From Bathynomus jamesi (taxonomy: Eukaryota; Arthropoda; Malacostraca; Isopoda; Cirolanidae): a DNA stretch of 64,000 nucleotides. Below are positions 12,066 to 62,624 of the stretch, one piece after another. The translations under genes and the position numbers were made by a program. Position 1 is the stretch's first letter. Each line of letters starts with the position of its first letter. Below the pieces are notes generated by a model that saw nothing but the letters and a program-made list of their open reading frames with translations, had not been told where the DNA came from and ran no database searches. The DNA lies in the NCBI GenBank assembly GCA_023014485.1, contig JAJOZX010012097.1:1-64000 (forward strand), given 5' to 3'.

Positions 12066-12220
12066 TTGAGCACCACTCTCTGTTTCCTTTCCTTCGTGGT
12101 TTTATTCATCATATATAAACTTATATATATATATATATATATAATGAATAAAACCACGAAGGGAAAAGAAACACAAAGGGGTGCTCAAGCGCTTTCTTGA
12201 ATCTTTATGTACTTTAGTGT

Positions 12221-12248
12221 TCCTGAAGATGTCATTAGACGAAAGCGC
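12221..12248 (+). ncRNA. Hammerhead-ribozyme-like motif
   Basis: CTGAAGA, GTC-ATTA-GAC and GAAAG in the extra terminal unit. The inverted partner near 12190 has lost the core. Confidence 0.5.
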
Positions 12249-12337
12249 TTGAGCACCCCTTTGTTTCTTTCCCTTCGTGGTTTTATTCATCATAAATATT
12301 TTTCACGTGTCACTTTCGTGAAATAATTTTTCATATA

Positions 12338-13257
12338 CAGGGTGTCCCAGAATTAACTATCTATTTCAATGAAATCGGACAAATTTTAAAAAACACACTT
12401 TATTTATGTTTATCATGTTTAATATGTGTTAAAAATGTATAAATTTCTAAATTTTTTTCATAATTTTATTTTCATAATTTTTCATTATCTGGTCGAATGA
12501 AAGACGTCTGAAGTCATAGAATGGCAAAGAGACTCTCCAAAAGTTAACGTGTGGCTTGGAATGACCAAATCCAAAAAAAAAAAAAAATTTATGCCATTCT
12601 CTTTGCGGAAGCAACTGTAACAGGTACCGTCTACCTTGATATGCTTCAGCAGTTTCTCGAACCACAGCTCTTGATGATGGCATTCTTGATAATGTTGTGT
12701 TTCAACAAGATGGAGCACCATGTCATTATGCTCTAATTGTTCGAGAATACCTCAACAGACGCCTTCCGAATCGGTGGATTGGACGTGGAGGACCTCGACC
12801 TTAGCCTCCGCGTTCTCCGGATTTGACACTCCTGGATTTCTTTGCATGGGGTTTCATAAAAACAAAGGTTTATCGCCAAAAGATCAATGCTTCTTGTTGA
12901 AACACAACATTATCAAGAATGCCATCATCAAGAAGCTGTGGTTCGAGAAACTGCTGAAGCATATCAAGGTAGACGGTACCTGTTACAATTGCTTCCGCAA
13001 AGAAGAATGGGCCATAAATTTTGGATTTGGTCATTCCAAGCCACACGTTAACTTTTGGAGAGTCTCTTTGCCATTCTATGACTTCAGACGGTCTTTCATT
13101 CGACCAGATAATGAAAAAATTATGAAAATATAATTATGAAAAAAATTTAGAAATTTATACATTTTTAACACATATTAAACATGATAAACATAAATAAAAG
13201 TTGTTTTTAAAAAATTTGTCCGATTTCATTGAAATAGATAGTTAATTCTGGGACACC

Positions 13258-13260
<3 letters not shown>
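12338..13260 (+). mobile_element. Palindromic Tc1/mariner derivative
   Basis: The ends CAGGGTGTCCCAG and CTGGGACACCCTG are flanked by TA, the mariner target. Inverted arms of about 370 bp (12338-12712 and 12893-13260) carry parts of a transposase. A central frame reads FQQDGAPCHYALIVREYLNR and, after a stop, PPRSPDLTLLDFFAWGFIKT, the DDE-domain signature of this group. Because both arms hold the same coding piece in opposite orientation, the element is an internally rearranged, non-autonomous copy. Confidence 0.85.
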
Positions 13261-13342
<82 letters not shown>

Positions 13343-13344
13343 GA
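13261..13344. repeat. (TA)n microsatellite
   Basis: TA array between the mariner derivative and a LINE tail. Confidence 0.95.
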
Positions 13345-13445
13345 TTAAAGGCTACTTCACCAGGCCAACTCGAGAGGAGGGGTGATGAGCTTGACCTTCG
13401 TGAAATAAGGAATCCTCGCACGCAACATTTGAAAGGTTGAAAGGT
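13345..13445 (+). mobile_element. LINE 3' tail fragment
   Basis: Nearly identical to the last 100 bp of LINE copy 3 (31160-31260): cttcaccaggccaactcgag, cttgaccttcgtgaaataag and tttgaaaggttgaaaggt, followed by (TA)n. No RT sequence remains. Confidence 0.85.
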
Positions 13446-13453
13446 ATATATAT

Positions 13454-13488
<35 letters not shown>

Positions 13489-13489
13489 A

Positions 13490-13690
13490 TGCAACCCCAC
13501 AAGGGAAAAGAAAAATGACTTCAAGGCCTTTCGTGTATTCAGAAGTACACCTCCTCAGGTGTACTTCTGAATACACAAAAGACCTTGGAATCATTTTTCT
13601 TTTTCCTTGTGGATGTGCATCATCATTCATTCATTCATTTCACGTGTTTAAATGTGAAATTTATCCCATATACTGTGTGTGTGGTGTGTG
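13490..13690 (-). mobile_element. Penelope-like element terminal fragment
   Basis: Two inverted copies of the PLE terminal unit meet at about 13552. The left copy (minus strand) has an intact hammerhead-like core and the right copy is mutated (CACAAAAG instead of CACGAAAG). A cattcattcatttcacgtgt tail matches the copies at 3.3 and 26.3 kb. Confidence 0.65.
13527..13560 (-). ncRNA. Hammerhead-ribozyme-like motif
   Basis: On the minus strand CTGAGGA is followed by a stem GTGTA...TACAC and then GAAAGGCC. The core and stem II are both intact. Confidence 0.58.
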
Positions 13691-13694
13691 TGTG

Positions 13695-13746
13695 TATATA
13701 TATATAATATATATATAATATATATATATATTATATATATATATAT
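13695..13746. repeat. (GT)n/(TA)n microsatellite
   Basis: Mixed dinucleotide arrays. The following 13747-15046 is AT-rich with no supported gene; a small TA tract lies at 14285-14300. Confidence 0.9.
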
Positions 13747-15046
13747 GTTTATTTAATTTTACTTAATTTTGACAAAATAAATGTTTTCAGTTAATAATTA
13801 AATAAAAGTTGAATAAACAACAAAGGTGTATAGATAGATATAGAAAAAGGTGCATAAGTAGATAGATATACATTTTTATGAGATACAACAAATACATAAT
13901 TGTTGGAGTGGTCACCATTAAGACTCAAAACCACGCCATGAGTCACTGTATCAAAAACCATGAATTTCAAATCCATTCATTCCATAATGCCTATTTCTTA
14001 AGTTAATCCTACACAGAGAAAAATTTGTTAACTATTTACCAACGAATCCAAATGATCAATCCAACCATGCAGTGACTCCACCAACCATGCTTATTTTTTC
14101 TGATCACGAGCGTAATTGGTTGGATTAACGAGCGAGATTGATTTGCAAATAAATAATTTAGCTGCTGCAATGATGGTATTTTCTTCTCCTCTTGTATATT
14201 TATATTATCAACACTTGAAGATAAGTTGTTTGCGATGGGTTTTGTTTAATATGTAAACAATGTATTCTGTGTAAGCTGTAAGGTATATATATATATATAT
14301 TACTTTCACAATGAAAAAAATTACTATATCGCAGCAATTCTATTATTTCACAAGCAACCAATATTCAACTATTTAAAATTTAACAAAACTGATAAGCATG
14401 GTTATCGGAAGCACTGCAGGGTTGATTAACCATTTTGAATTGGTTAATTGGTTAAACAGTCACCATATTCAAGAATAAGATGGTTGTTTCAACCAAGTAT
14501 TGTATTATCTATATTATCTCCTTTATTGTTCATTACTCACTCTTTTCTGAGGTTAAATAGTCCTGTATAAACGATGACTATATAAAGTGATATGTTACAT
14601 GGTCTGTATTAAAAGTCTAACTAGAGAAAATTTGCCTACTCATTCTTAATTATAGTTTTTATCATTCTGAGTGTATGTTTACCAATATTTTCTATGTAAC
14701 TTCAATTATTTTCAAGATTGATTATTACGTTTTAATCTGTTAAATGTTGCAGGGTCATTGAACAGAAATGAAATGCGTGTCTGCTCAGAGCACGCAATCT
14801 ATATAGACTTGTAAATCCGTCCTAAATCTGACTTTTTCCTGTAGATTATTTGACTTGTTTCCGATTTGGCTAATCAATAAAAGAATGATGTAGTACCTTC
14901 CTTTTAAGTTGTAAAGGATTTATAAGTTCTCAAGTACTGAAAACCCCGTTATATAATTGTTTCTCTTTAAGAAAGGTTCGATAATAATTTCAATTTAGTT
15001 AATGATGGAGTGTAGTAATCTGTAAATAAGGTTATTTGCATAGTTT

Positions 15047-15170
15047 GAAAATATATGAAGGCTGATTTTCCATTTTGCGTCCTTCTTGAAAATATATGAT
15101 GGCTGATTTTTCCATTTTGCGTCCTTCTTGAAAATATATGATGGCTGATTTTCCATTTTGCGTCCTTCGT
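15047..15170. repeat. 41-bp tandem repeat, three copies
   Basis: Three copies of a unit containing ggctgatttt ccattttgcg tccttcttg, differing by single bases. The sequence after it (15171-15330) is less AT-rich and unique-looking, but shows no clear exon. Confidence 0.9.
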
Positions 15171-15848
15171 CCACCACCAGAGGGCGCTGAAACGGGTTGC
15201 AACGTCACCAACCAGGAAAAATAAGCCCTTTAAGAAGGGAACTAGGTTGAGTCAAATACATTACGCGCAGCGGAATCGTCACTGCACCACATTTCTCAAA
15301 CTGGCTTGGTACAGCCCTTACTGAGTTAATGTACAGTTTCGTACATATTATATTATTTGTACATTTATATTATATTTGTACATATTACATTACATTATTT
15401 TTGTACACATTATATCATATTATTATTTCTCACTAATTAAAATTACTGACTGCAAATCAATTGATCGAATTTATATTGAACTCAATTTGTTTTCAACAAT
15501 CCTCACAAAGGCTGATATTTTATGCCAAAATAGTAATAATAATAATATTATTATATTATTGTTATTACTATTACTATTACTTGCTATTTTCACTTCTCTA
15601 AATGTCATAAATAAAGTGAATCCTTAGTATAAAATATAATAATATTATATCAAGTATCTAAAATGTACAGAAAAATATTGAACAAAAATACTATGAAACT
15701 CTGTCACTTACATTTTTTTTTTTCTGAATGAAGTTATGTTTTTTGTTTTTTTTAGTTACCCATTCATCATTCATCATTACACTTTCATTAACTCTAATTT
15801 CACATTCACATTTACTTCCTAAACTTATGCATAATATATACGCATCAC

Positions 15849-15850
<2 letters not shown>

Positions 15851-15909
<59 letters not shown>
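15851..15909. repeat. (GA)n microsatellite
   Basis: GA array. The Arg/Glu-repeat frame over it is an artefact. Confidence 0.96.
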
Positions 15910-15912
<3 letters not shown>

Positions 15913-16088
15913 AAATCTTTTAATGACTATTTTTACACATCCAAAGAACTTCTCTGGGCAACGATGGGAGTGGGGCTCGTCTGAATAGAGAAAGTGCTTG
16001 GTGTTTCAAAGATTCAGAAGTTGTAGAAAAAGAAGAGGTGTCACTCACCATCGATCTCGGTCAGCTGACCTTTGTTTCAGGTAAAAAG

Positions 16089-16115
16089 CTAACCTAACCT
16101 AACCTAACCTAACTA
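16089..16115. repeat. Interstitial TTAGG-type repeat
   Basis: About five units of CCTAA in a row, the complement of the TTAGG arthropod telomere repeat. Similar short arrays occur at 19470-19510, 23353-23372, 26872-26896 and 26937-26962. Confidence 0.8.
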
Positions 16116-16254
16116 ACAGCTAAAATTAATTTAATAGTTAGTCTAACAAAGTAGGCTTTTTTCGCAATAATTTTCTAATTCATTTATTAATGTTAAATAT
16201 ACATTATCGTAATCACAGATTATACTGGACAAATGAATCGTAATATCAATCAAT

Positions 16255-16425
16255 GGGAAGGGCCAGAAACTGGCGCAGCGCTCAGGCTAACAATTAATGC
16301 GGAACTTTGCTCTAACGCCTATATTATTATTACGAACATCATCTGGGTTCGAACCCCCGATTTCAGTGTCTTCAGTTCATTTATAAAGTAATGGTGTTAC
16401 CCACTATACAACTGACGCTGACGAC
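16255..16425 (-). mobile_element. tRNA-derived SINE (family A), degenerate
   Basis: Reverse-oriented copy of the SINE seen intact at 24.35 kb. Recognisable parts are the B-box region (gaacccccgatttcagtg), the start region with gtaatggtgttaccca, and the body text ctggcgcagcgctcaggc. Confidence 0.65.
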
Positions 16426-16489
16426 AAATGAATCATAGTAAAAAAAAAAGTTTCTTTTGAGACAGATATAAGTTTATTATAGCAAATTA

Positions 16490-55840
<39,351 letters not shown>

Positions 55841-55924
55841 ATTTGAAGACGATGACTGATAAAAAAAGTGTGTTATATATATATATATATATATATCACA
55901 ATGAACCTATCTTTTATTATTATT

Positions 55925-56336
55925 ATTACTAGTAGTTCCCGTCGCTTCGCTGACGGTTAGACAGGCTAAACTACAGAAAAGAACGCAGCCGTGAAAATTT
56001 TGAGCTTCACATTGTCAACATTTCTGAATCTGGTATCTCCCAAAACCTCCTCACCCCCATTCATGCAACTTGGGAGCTAACCCCCTCCCCCATATACCCC
56101 CACCCCTCCCCATTACCCCACCCATCCCCCATTACTGCCCGGGATAAATTTCACAAACAGACAAGCTAAACTACAGAAAAGAACGCAGCCGTGAAAATTT
56201 TGAGCTTCACATAGTGTCAAGATTTCTGAATCTGATCATTTATAGCGTAATATGTAATTTCTGAAAGTGTGACGGACGGACGGACGGACGGACGGACGGA
56301 CGGACAGACGGACAGCTCTCTTATTATAGTATAGAT
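55925..56336 (+). mobile_element. Dispersed repeat ending in GACGGACAGACGG (copy 2)
   Basis: Matches the copy at 54250-54715 through its length, with (GACG)n expanded at 56267-56300 and the same gacagctctcttattatagt end. Confidence 0.75.
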
Positions 56337-56361
56337 TCAAAATAAATAAATAATATATATA

Positions 56362-56825
56362 CAGGGTGGCCCAAAAAAAAAATGGCACCAATTTTCAGAA
56401 GTGATATCTCAATAACCATTGCAGTTAGGGATTTTAAAAACAACCAAATGAAAGATAATTCTTTTCTCTTTAAATACTTATTCAATAGCTTGATGGTTAT
56501 AAACCCATGTAATGCCAAAAATTGGCTTATAAGAAAAATATTAAAAAAAAAGTTGCGCATTTATATTTATTCCTTTTATTTTTTTCTAATTAATTATCTT
56601 CTAATTTACGGTCTTTAAACGAAGTTCTGTGGTTTTAAGTTAAACCTAATTTTCAATAAATGGCTCAATCTACCCTCCATTATGGTCAACCACAGCCTGT
56701 AATCTCGCCCTCCATTTTGAAATTGCCTTTGAGATCGTCACTTGTGAGAGATTTTCCCATGCAGCCTGAATTCGTTCACGAAGATGGTTCACATCACGGA
56801 TTTTCTGACCATGGTAGATTTGAAA
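56362..56825 (-). pseudogene. Tc1/mariner transposase C-terminal remnant
   Basis: The terminus cagggtggcccaaaa (56362) lies at the element's 3' end. Further in, the minus strand reads VNHLRERIQAAWENLSQVTI, SKAISKWRARLQAVVDHNGG before a stop, a mariner C-terminus. Its upstream part is cut off at 56825-56828, exactly where the BEL/Pao LTR begins, so the LTR element inserted into this mariner copy. Confidence 0.8.
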
Positions 56826-57800
56826 AAAACTATATAGGGCTATGGGTTGATTGCCTGTGCCCTCATCCGTTGGAAATTTCCAGCAGATTCAGTGGAGGGT
56901 TACCGACAAAAGCCCTATGCTTTTTCGTTAGAGAGTTATAATATGTAGGTGTTTAAAGGACCTTTTATATTTAAGTGATTACGGTAATTCTAGCGTCGGG
57001 ATTTGCGCGACGTACAGTTATAGAATGAAAATAATTGCCTCACCTTATTTTTGCTGGGTCTTTGTTTGTTCGATGTAGGGCGTTACGATCATTTTCGGTG
57101 TAGGGCCGCCACGATGAGTTACGCGGCGAATTTACTTAAGGTAATTAATATAGGCAGTCACTATATAAACCCCTGAAGGAATAGGCCTATCCTTTTTAGT
57201 CATTAGGTTTTAATTATAAGGAATTCACTCAGAACTAGAGGGGGGACAAAGACATCCTCCCAGTTTAAAGCTTCGCTGTAACATAAACAGCCCTGAGAGC
57301 CGTTCCTTGGTTCTGGTGTATTATTTGCCGAACTAGCAAATTTTGTTTGTGTCTACTACCTTTTGGTAGACTAAATAATAAATTGGGTTTTCTTGTTGCT
57401 ATGTGGGCTGATTCATACATACAGGTTCTTTGTACGTATGGCAATTCAATTATTTCATTCCCAATAGGCTATGTCGCCAATCCCGAGGCAATTTTGTATA
57501 GATATTTAATTCAATTAATTAATAATTTATATTTAATTATGAAATAAATGTACCACATATGATACCATGTTGTGAGCGCGTATAGTTTTTCCATATACTG
57601 GGGGGGGCCGGAGAAAAATTTGTATGTTATAGATCAAAATTTTTTGACAAACTGTGTAAAACATGTAAAATGGATCAAAAGAATGAAGTAGAAATTTAGG
57701 AAGAGAGAGGTTACTCAAGACCTATTCAAATATAAAGTTCAAGAGGCCAACTTCTCAAGTTTAGTTAAAGTTATGTCAATCAGTTTGACTCCCTTTAGGT
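56826..57800 (-). mobile_element. BEL/Pao 3' LTR region
   Basis: From tgaaaaaaactatataggg the sequence matches the window end (63867-64000) for about 130 bp, as expected for two LTRs in direct orientation. The inner boundary is uncertain (between about 57540 and 57800); ctccctttagg at 57790 reads as a purine tract on the minus strand and could be the PPT. No coding frame in it. Confidence 0.65.
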
Positions 57801-57866
57801 ATAGGAAATTTATGGGATTAAAGTAAAGTTATTAAGCATTTTAACTTTGCTCAGTTTGTGTAAGTT

Positions 57867-59876
57867 TTATAAGTCACCAGTCTTAATTTTTTCTTGTAAA
57901 AGTTTTCTGGCTTTCAAAGCAGTCTTTCTTTGAGGCCTGTCTGGTTTAGTCTGAGTTACATCAGGCACATTGAGAGATTCCTCCCCAATAGTATCCTGAT
58001 CCATCCTTTGGGGTAATGGTTCTAATTTAGCCCCACACTCCAAAGGATATAGTAATGTGATATCTCTGGTGGTTTCACCAGTTGCTGTTTTCAGTTTTAC
58101 AACCCTGGTAACTTCGTCTTCACCAGTTTTGAGTTCCAAGACTTTTCCCATTGACCAATGTTGTCTTGGTGTCTTGTCATGTATCAACACAATGTCCCCA
58201 ATTTTGACTGAATCATTCCAACTTTGTTTTGTTAATTGTTTATGTCTTTCTCTAAGACTTGTTAAGTATTCTTCTCTCCATTTTGTTATAAATTGAGTCT
58301 TGATTTGTGTCAAATGTTGGTATTTTGTGTTGAGTTCTTTGTGTCCTATTTCCCAATCTGGATCCTCTGTACTGTTATGTTCAGATTCTGGTAACATGTT
58401 TACTGTTTCTCCCTTAATTAGGTGGTTTGGTGTGAGAGGTTCTGGCTCATTAATACCATCTCCCACATAAGTTAATGGTCTGTTGTTGACAACATTTTCA
58501 ATTTCTGACAGAATAGTCATGAGTTCAAAAAGTTGTAGATGTTTTGTCCCAATAGTCTTTTTAAGGCAGTTCTTTACAGTTTGTATGTTTCTTTCCCAAA
58601 TTGAACCATACCATGGTGTATTAACAGGAATGTACTTCCAGGTTATGTTGTGTTTGGTTAAATGAGTTTGTACTGTTTCACTGTCACAAATCTGATGAAT
58701 AATTCTTTCACCAGATTTGAAGTATGTGGCATTGTCTGACCATATAGTTTTGGGTACAGAATTGTGTGCACAAAATCGTCTGAAAGCAGCAATAAAAGCT
58801 TCTGCTGTCAGATCTTCTACTATGTCTAGACATATGGCACGTGTGGCAGCACAGGTGAAGAGTACAATGTACACTTTGTATTCCTTTGAATCCATTTTGT
58901 CTCCAAAACTCACATTTACCGCTCCAGTGTAGTCAATACCCGTGGTTTCAAATGGCCGAGTAAATGTTACTCGTTCCACAGGTAGGTCTGGAGGGCTTGG
59001 GGTCTTAAAGGGTCGTGAATGGATACGTTTACAAGGAATGCATGTGTTTAAAATTTTCTTTGTTTCAGTTCTACCCTTTGGTAGCCAGTAAGTTTTTCTC
59101 AGCTCTGTCAGGGTTTGTGGGACTCCCATGTGGTGTATTTTGTTGTGGGTATCCCTGATGATGAGTTTTGTGAAGTGATTTCTCCTTGGAAGAAGAATTG
59201 GGTGCTTAGAGTTGTAAGTCAAAGTTGACTTGTTAAGCCTTCCTTTACACCTTATCAGACCCTCTGTATCCAGGTACAGATTTAGATCCATGACAAGTGA
59301 AGGAATACCTTTGTTTAATGTGCTACTGGACCTAAGATACTTCAACTCCTTGTCAAATTCTGAAGCTTGTATCTGTTTGAGCCAGTATTTTGTTGCAGTT
59401 TCTGTTAAGTTAGAAAAGGCTTTCTGAGGACAGTGTTTGAGAAGGTAGCTATTGACAAACTTGCAGCAATAGACTGTAATTCTCAAGAGTTTGTTGAGGT
59501 CTGAATAAAGGTGATAGTCAAATATAGGTTTGTCCTCAGTGATCTTTTCAGTTGTTGTAGAGTTGAGTGTGAGGTTAACTACTTTGGCTGGCCAAAGATC
59601 CTCACATGTTAGCCATTCGGGCCCTTCATACCAGATTTTATTTGTTTTCAACAGCTTGTAAGAGAGCCCTCTTGTCAAAAAGTCTGCAGGATTCTCTTTT
59701 GTTTTTATGTACCTAAATTTGATACCAAGGTTTGTGTTTGCAGTTTTGATTTCTGTTAGTCTGTTTTTCACAAATATGTTTTTGCAAGAAGTTGTATCTG
59801 TGTTGGTCACCCATGTTAGACAAATTTGACTGTCTGTCCTTAAGTAAATGTTTGTTATGTCAACTTCTTTATACAC
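57867..59876 (-). pseudogene. BEL/Pao pol: RNase H end, integrase, C-terminal domain
   Basis: 669 codons. An RNase H remainder (TDSQICLTWV, YIKTKENPADFLTRG) is followed by an integrase with zinc-binding HHCC (DTHNKIHHMG...CIPCKR), catalytic Asp in TTGIDYTGAV, Asp in IWSDNATYFKSG, and Glu in ILSEIENVVNNRPLTY. A C-terminal DUF5641-like segment has PRQHWSMGKVLEL. It is open throughout and looks young. One frameshift separates it from the upstream frame at about 59860-59876. Confidence 0.92.
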
Positions 59877-60496
59877 TTGTGAAAGAAAGTTGCTGTTTTA
59901 ACTCCCAATGAGACAGCTAATAATTCAAGTTGTGGTACAGTTTTCTTTTGGTTTAAGGGTGCCACTTTTGCCTTTGAATAAACCAAGTTACTTTCATTTT
60001 CACTTGTTAAATAGGCACAACACCCATAAGCTTGTGTGCTGGCATCTGTAAAAATGTGTAGTGTTTGAGATTTCAATCTGTAGCCAGCACATCTTGGTAC
60101 GTAGATGTCTTGAACTTTGTTCAAGTCTGTGGCTAATTTTTTCCAATGAAGTTGGTCTTCCACTGAAAGTGGTTCATCCCAATCAATTTTCTTTTTCCAT
60201 AAGTCTTGCAAAAGGGTTTTGGATCTTATGGTTGCTGGTAAATATAATCCAATGGGGTCGAAAATTTTGGATGATTCTGAAAGCACTTGTCTTTTTGTAT
60301 CGGCATTTGGATTTAAGTTATAACTCTTTGTGCAAAGAGTGTCATCGTGTTCGGAATTCTGTTTTAAAAACCAAAGCATTCCAAGTGTTTTCGTGTAATT
60401 GTTTGGTTCAATGTTCCCATTGTTGTCTTTTGTTATTTGTTCATTTAATTTAGGAGAATTAGAAAGAGTTTGTACTGTATTCAAACCTCCTACCAC
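59855..60496 (-). pseudogene. BEL/Pao pol: RT C-terminus and RNase H
   Basis: 213 codons with SESSKIFDPIGLYLPATI (the post-RT SK-FDP-G motif), LHIFTDASTQAYGCCAYL (RNase H start) and KKTVPQLELLAVSLGV. These are conserved Pao-family signatures. The fingers and catalytic part of RT, the protease and Gag are missing. Instead the frame runs into a duplicated integrase scrap and a satellite. Confidence 0.9.
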
Positions 60497-60504
60497 TTCA
60501 GACT

Positions 60505-60600
60505 AGTCAATACCCGTAGTTTTAGTGGAGTAAATTTACTCCTCCACAGGTAGATCTGGAGGGCTTGGGGCTTTGAATCCTGTACTGTTTTTGTGTTGTT
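60505..60600 (-). mobile_element. Duplicated integrase scrap
   Basis: agtcaatacccgtagtttta and acaggtagatctggagggct duplicate the integrase-coding stretch at 58930-59005 in the same orientation. This scrap borders the satellite on its left. Confidence 0.8.
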
Positions 60601-61916
60601 TGGCCTATGGCCAAGGGAGGCCACAAGACCCTTTTTGTTTGGTCTCTGGCCAAAGGAGGCCACAAGACCCGTTGTTTGGTCTCTGGCCAAGGGAGGCCAC
60701 AAGACCAATGTTGTTTGGTCTCTGGCCAAGGGAGGCCACAAGACCAATGTTGTTTGGTCTCTGGCCAAGGGAGGCCACAAGACCCTGTTGTTTGGTCTCT
60801 GGCCAAGGGAGGCCACAAGACCCTTGTGTTTTGGGCTATGGCCAAGGAGGCCACAGCCCTTGATGAATTGTTGGGCTATGGCCAAGGTAGGCCATCAGCC
60901 CTTGATGAATTTGTTGGGCTATGGCCAAGGTAGGCCAAGCCCTTTGATGAATTTGTTGGGCTATGGCCAAGGGTAGGCCATCAGCCCTTTGATGAATTTG
61001 TTGGGCTATGGCCAAGGTAGGCCATCAGCCCTTTGATGAATTTGTTGGGCTATGGCCAAGGTAGGCCATCAGCCCTTTGATGAATTTGTTGGGCTATGGC
61101 CAAGGTAGGCCATCAGCCCTTTGATGAATTTGTTGGGCTATGGCCAAGGTAGGCCATCAGCCCTTTGATGATTTGTTGGGCTATGGCCAAGGTAGGCCAT
61201 CAGCCCTTTGATGAATTTGTTGGGCTATGGCCAAGGTAGGCCATCAGCCCTTTGATGAATTTGTTGGGCTATGGCCAAGGTAGGCCATCAGCCCTTTGAT
61301 GAATTTGTTGGGCTATGGCCAAGGTAGGCCAAGCCCTTTGATGATTTGTTGGGCTATGGCCAAGGGTAGGCCATCAGCCCTTTGATGAATTTGTTGGGCT
61401 ATGGCCAAGGTAGGCCATCAGCCCTTTGATGAATTTGTTGGGCTATGGCCAAGGTAGGCCATCAGCCCTTTGATGAATTTGTTGGGCTATGGCCAAGGTA
61501 GGCCATCAGCCCTTTGATGAATTTGTTGGGCTATGGCCAAGGTAGGCCATCAGCCCTTTGATGAATTTGTTGGGCTATGGCCAAGGTAGGCCAAGGCCCT
61601 TTGATGAATTTGTTGGGCTATGGCCAAGGGTAGGCCATCAGCCCTTTGATGAATTTGTTGGGCTATGGCCAAGGGTAGGCCATCAGCCCTTTGATGAATT
61701 TGTTGGGCTATGGCCAAGGTAGGCCATCAGCCCTTTGATGAATTTGTTGGGCTATGGCCAAGGTAGGCCATCAGCCCTTTGATGAATTTGTTGGGCTATG
61801 GCCAAGGGTAGGCCATCAGCCCTTTGATGAATTTGTTGGGCTATGGCCAAGGTAGGCCATCAGCCCTTTGATGAATTTGTTGGGCTATGGCCAAGGGTAG
61901 GCCATCAGCCCTTTGA
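60600..61916. repeat. GGCC-hairpin minisatellite, ~40- and 44-bp units
   Basis: Six units of about 40 bp (tttggtctctggccaaggga, ggccacaagacc) grade into about 24 units of 44 bp (gatgaatttgttgggctatg, gccaaggtaggccatcagcc, cttt). Each unit contains ATGGCC and GGCCAT in inverted order, able to form a short hairpin. Open frames across it are repeat artefacts. Confidence 0.95.
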
Positions 61917-61919
61917 GTA

Positions 61920-62069
61920 GAGTAGTTTGTTTGTACGTGTCACTGTCTAACCATATAATTTTTGGCACAAAATTATGTGCACAGAATCAGAGCGCAGCAA
62001 TAAAAGCTTTTACTCTCCGATCCTTGGTTATGTTTAGACAGGTTTTTGTGTTTGAGACACATGAAAGAG

Positions 62070-62118
<49 letters not shown>

Positions 62119-62615
62119 ATTCCTCCGAATCCAGTTGGTCTTCAAAACTTGGATTCACCATTCCATTGAAGTCAATACCCGTAGTTATGAATGAGTAAAT
62201 GTTGTGTATCCTACAGGTAGGTCTGGAAGGTTTTGGGGTTTTGAAGGAATCCAATCTGTTTGCAAGGAATGTATGTGTCTGTTGATGAAATCTGTTGTGA
62301 TTCTTCCTTTAAAAGAAGAATTGGATGTTTGGAGTCGTATGTATATATTTATATACTGTACCGTACGTGTGTGTGTGTATGTGTGTGTGTATGTGTTTGG
62401 TGATGAAATCTGTTGTGATTCTTCTTTTAAAAGAAGAATTGGATGTTTGAAGTCGTATGTATATATTTATATACTGTACCGTACGTATGTGTGTAAATGT
62501 GTATTTTGTTTTGTTATAGGGTTTTATTTTTTGGTTTTGGGTTAGGTTAATCAATTTGGCTGAGTAAAGATCCTCAAACGTTGCATTTGAGACCCTTATA
62601 TCAAGCCTTGTCTGT
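61920..62615 (-). pseudogene. Decayed duplicate of the BEL/Pao integrase region
   Basis: Three blocks correspond to the intact pol: 61935-62030 (tgtctaaccatataatttttggc) to 58735-58840; 62150-62300 (gaagtcaatacccgtagtta, caggtaggtctggaaggt) to 58925-59050; 62545-62590 (agtaaagatcctcaaacgtt) to about 59575-59610. It is interrupted by a GT array (62073-62117) and a doubled segment (62281-62350 and 62402-62480). Confidence 0.8.
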
Positions 62616-62624
62616 TTTATGCCT

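Larger units (their letters stand above)
10712..12335 (-). mobile_element. Palindromic Penelope-like element 1
   Basis: Two inverted arms of roughly 550 bp (about 10735-11290 and 11573-12115) plus an extra right-hand terminal unit (12120-12335) flank a short coding core. The outermost left sequence (atttcacgaaagtaacacgtg) returns inverted at 12300-12330. Within each arm a segment beginning gtaagaggagcata repeats about every 150-180 bp. Inverted and tandem terminal repeats around a GIY-YIG fragment are characteristic of Penelope-like elements (PLEs). Hammerhead-like motifs lie in the arms. Confidence 0.75.

Noticed and set aside
15180..15330. Possible promoter or first non-coding exon of the receptor gene, as it is less AT-rich than its surroundings
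   Set aside because: No core promoter element or donor site could be supported from sequence alone.
60600..61916. Regular spaced repeats resembling a CRISPR array, and several overlapping open frames of 95-130 codons
   Set aside because: Units are contiguous with no variable spacers, the genome is eukaryotic, and frames in all phases of both strands are open only because the repeat has few stops.
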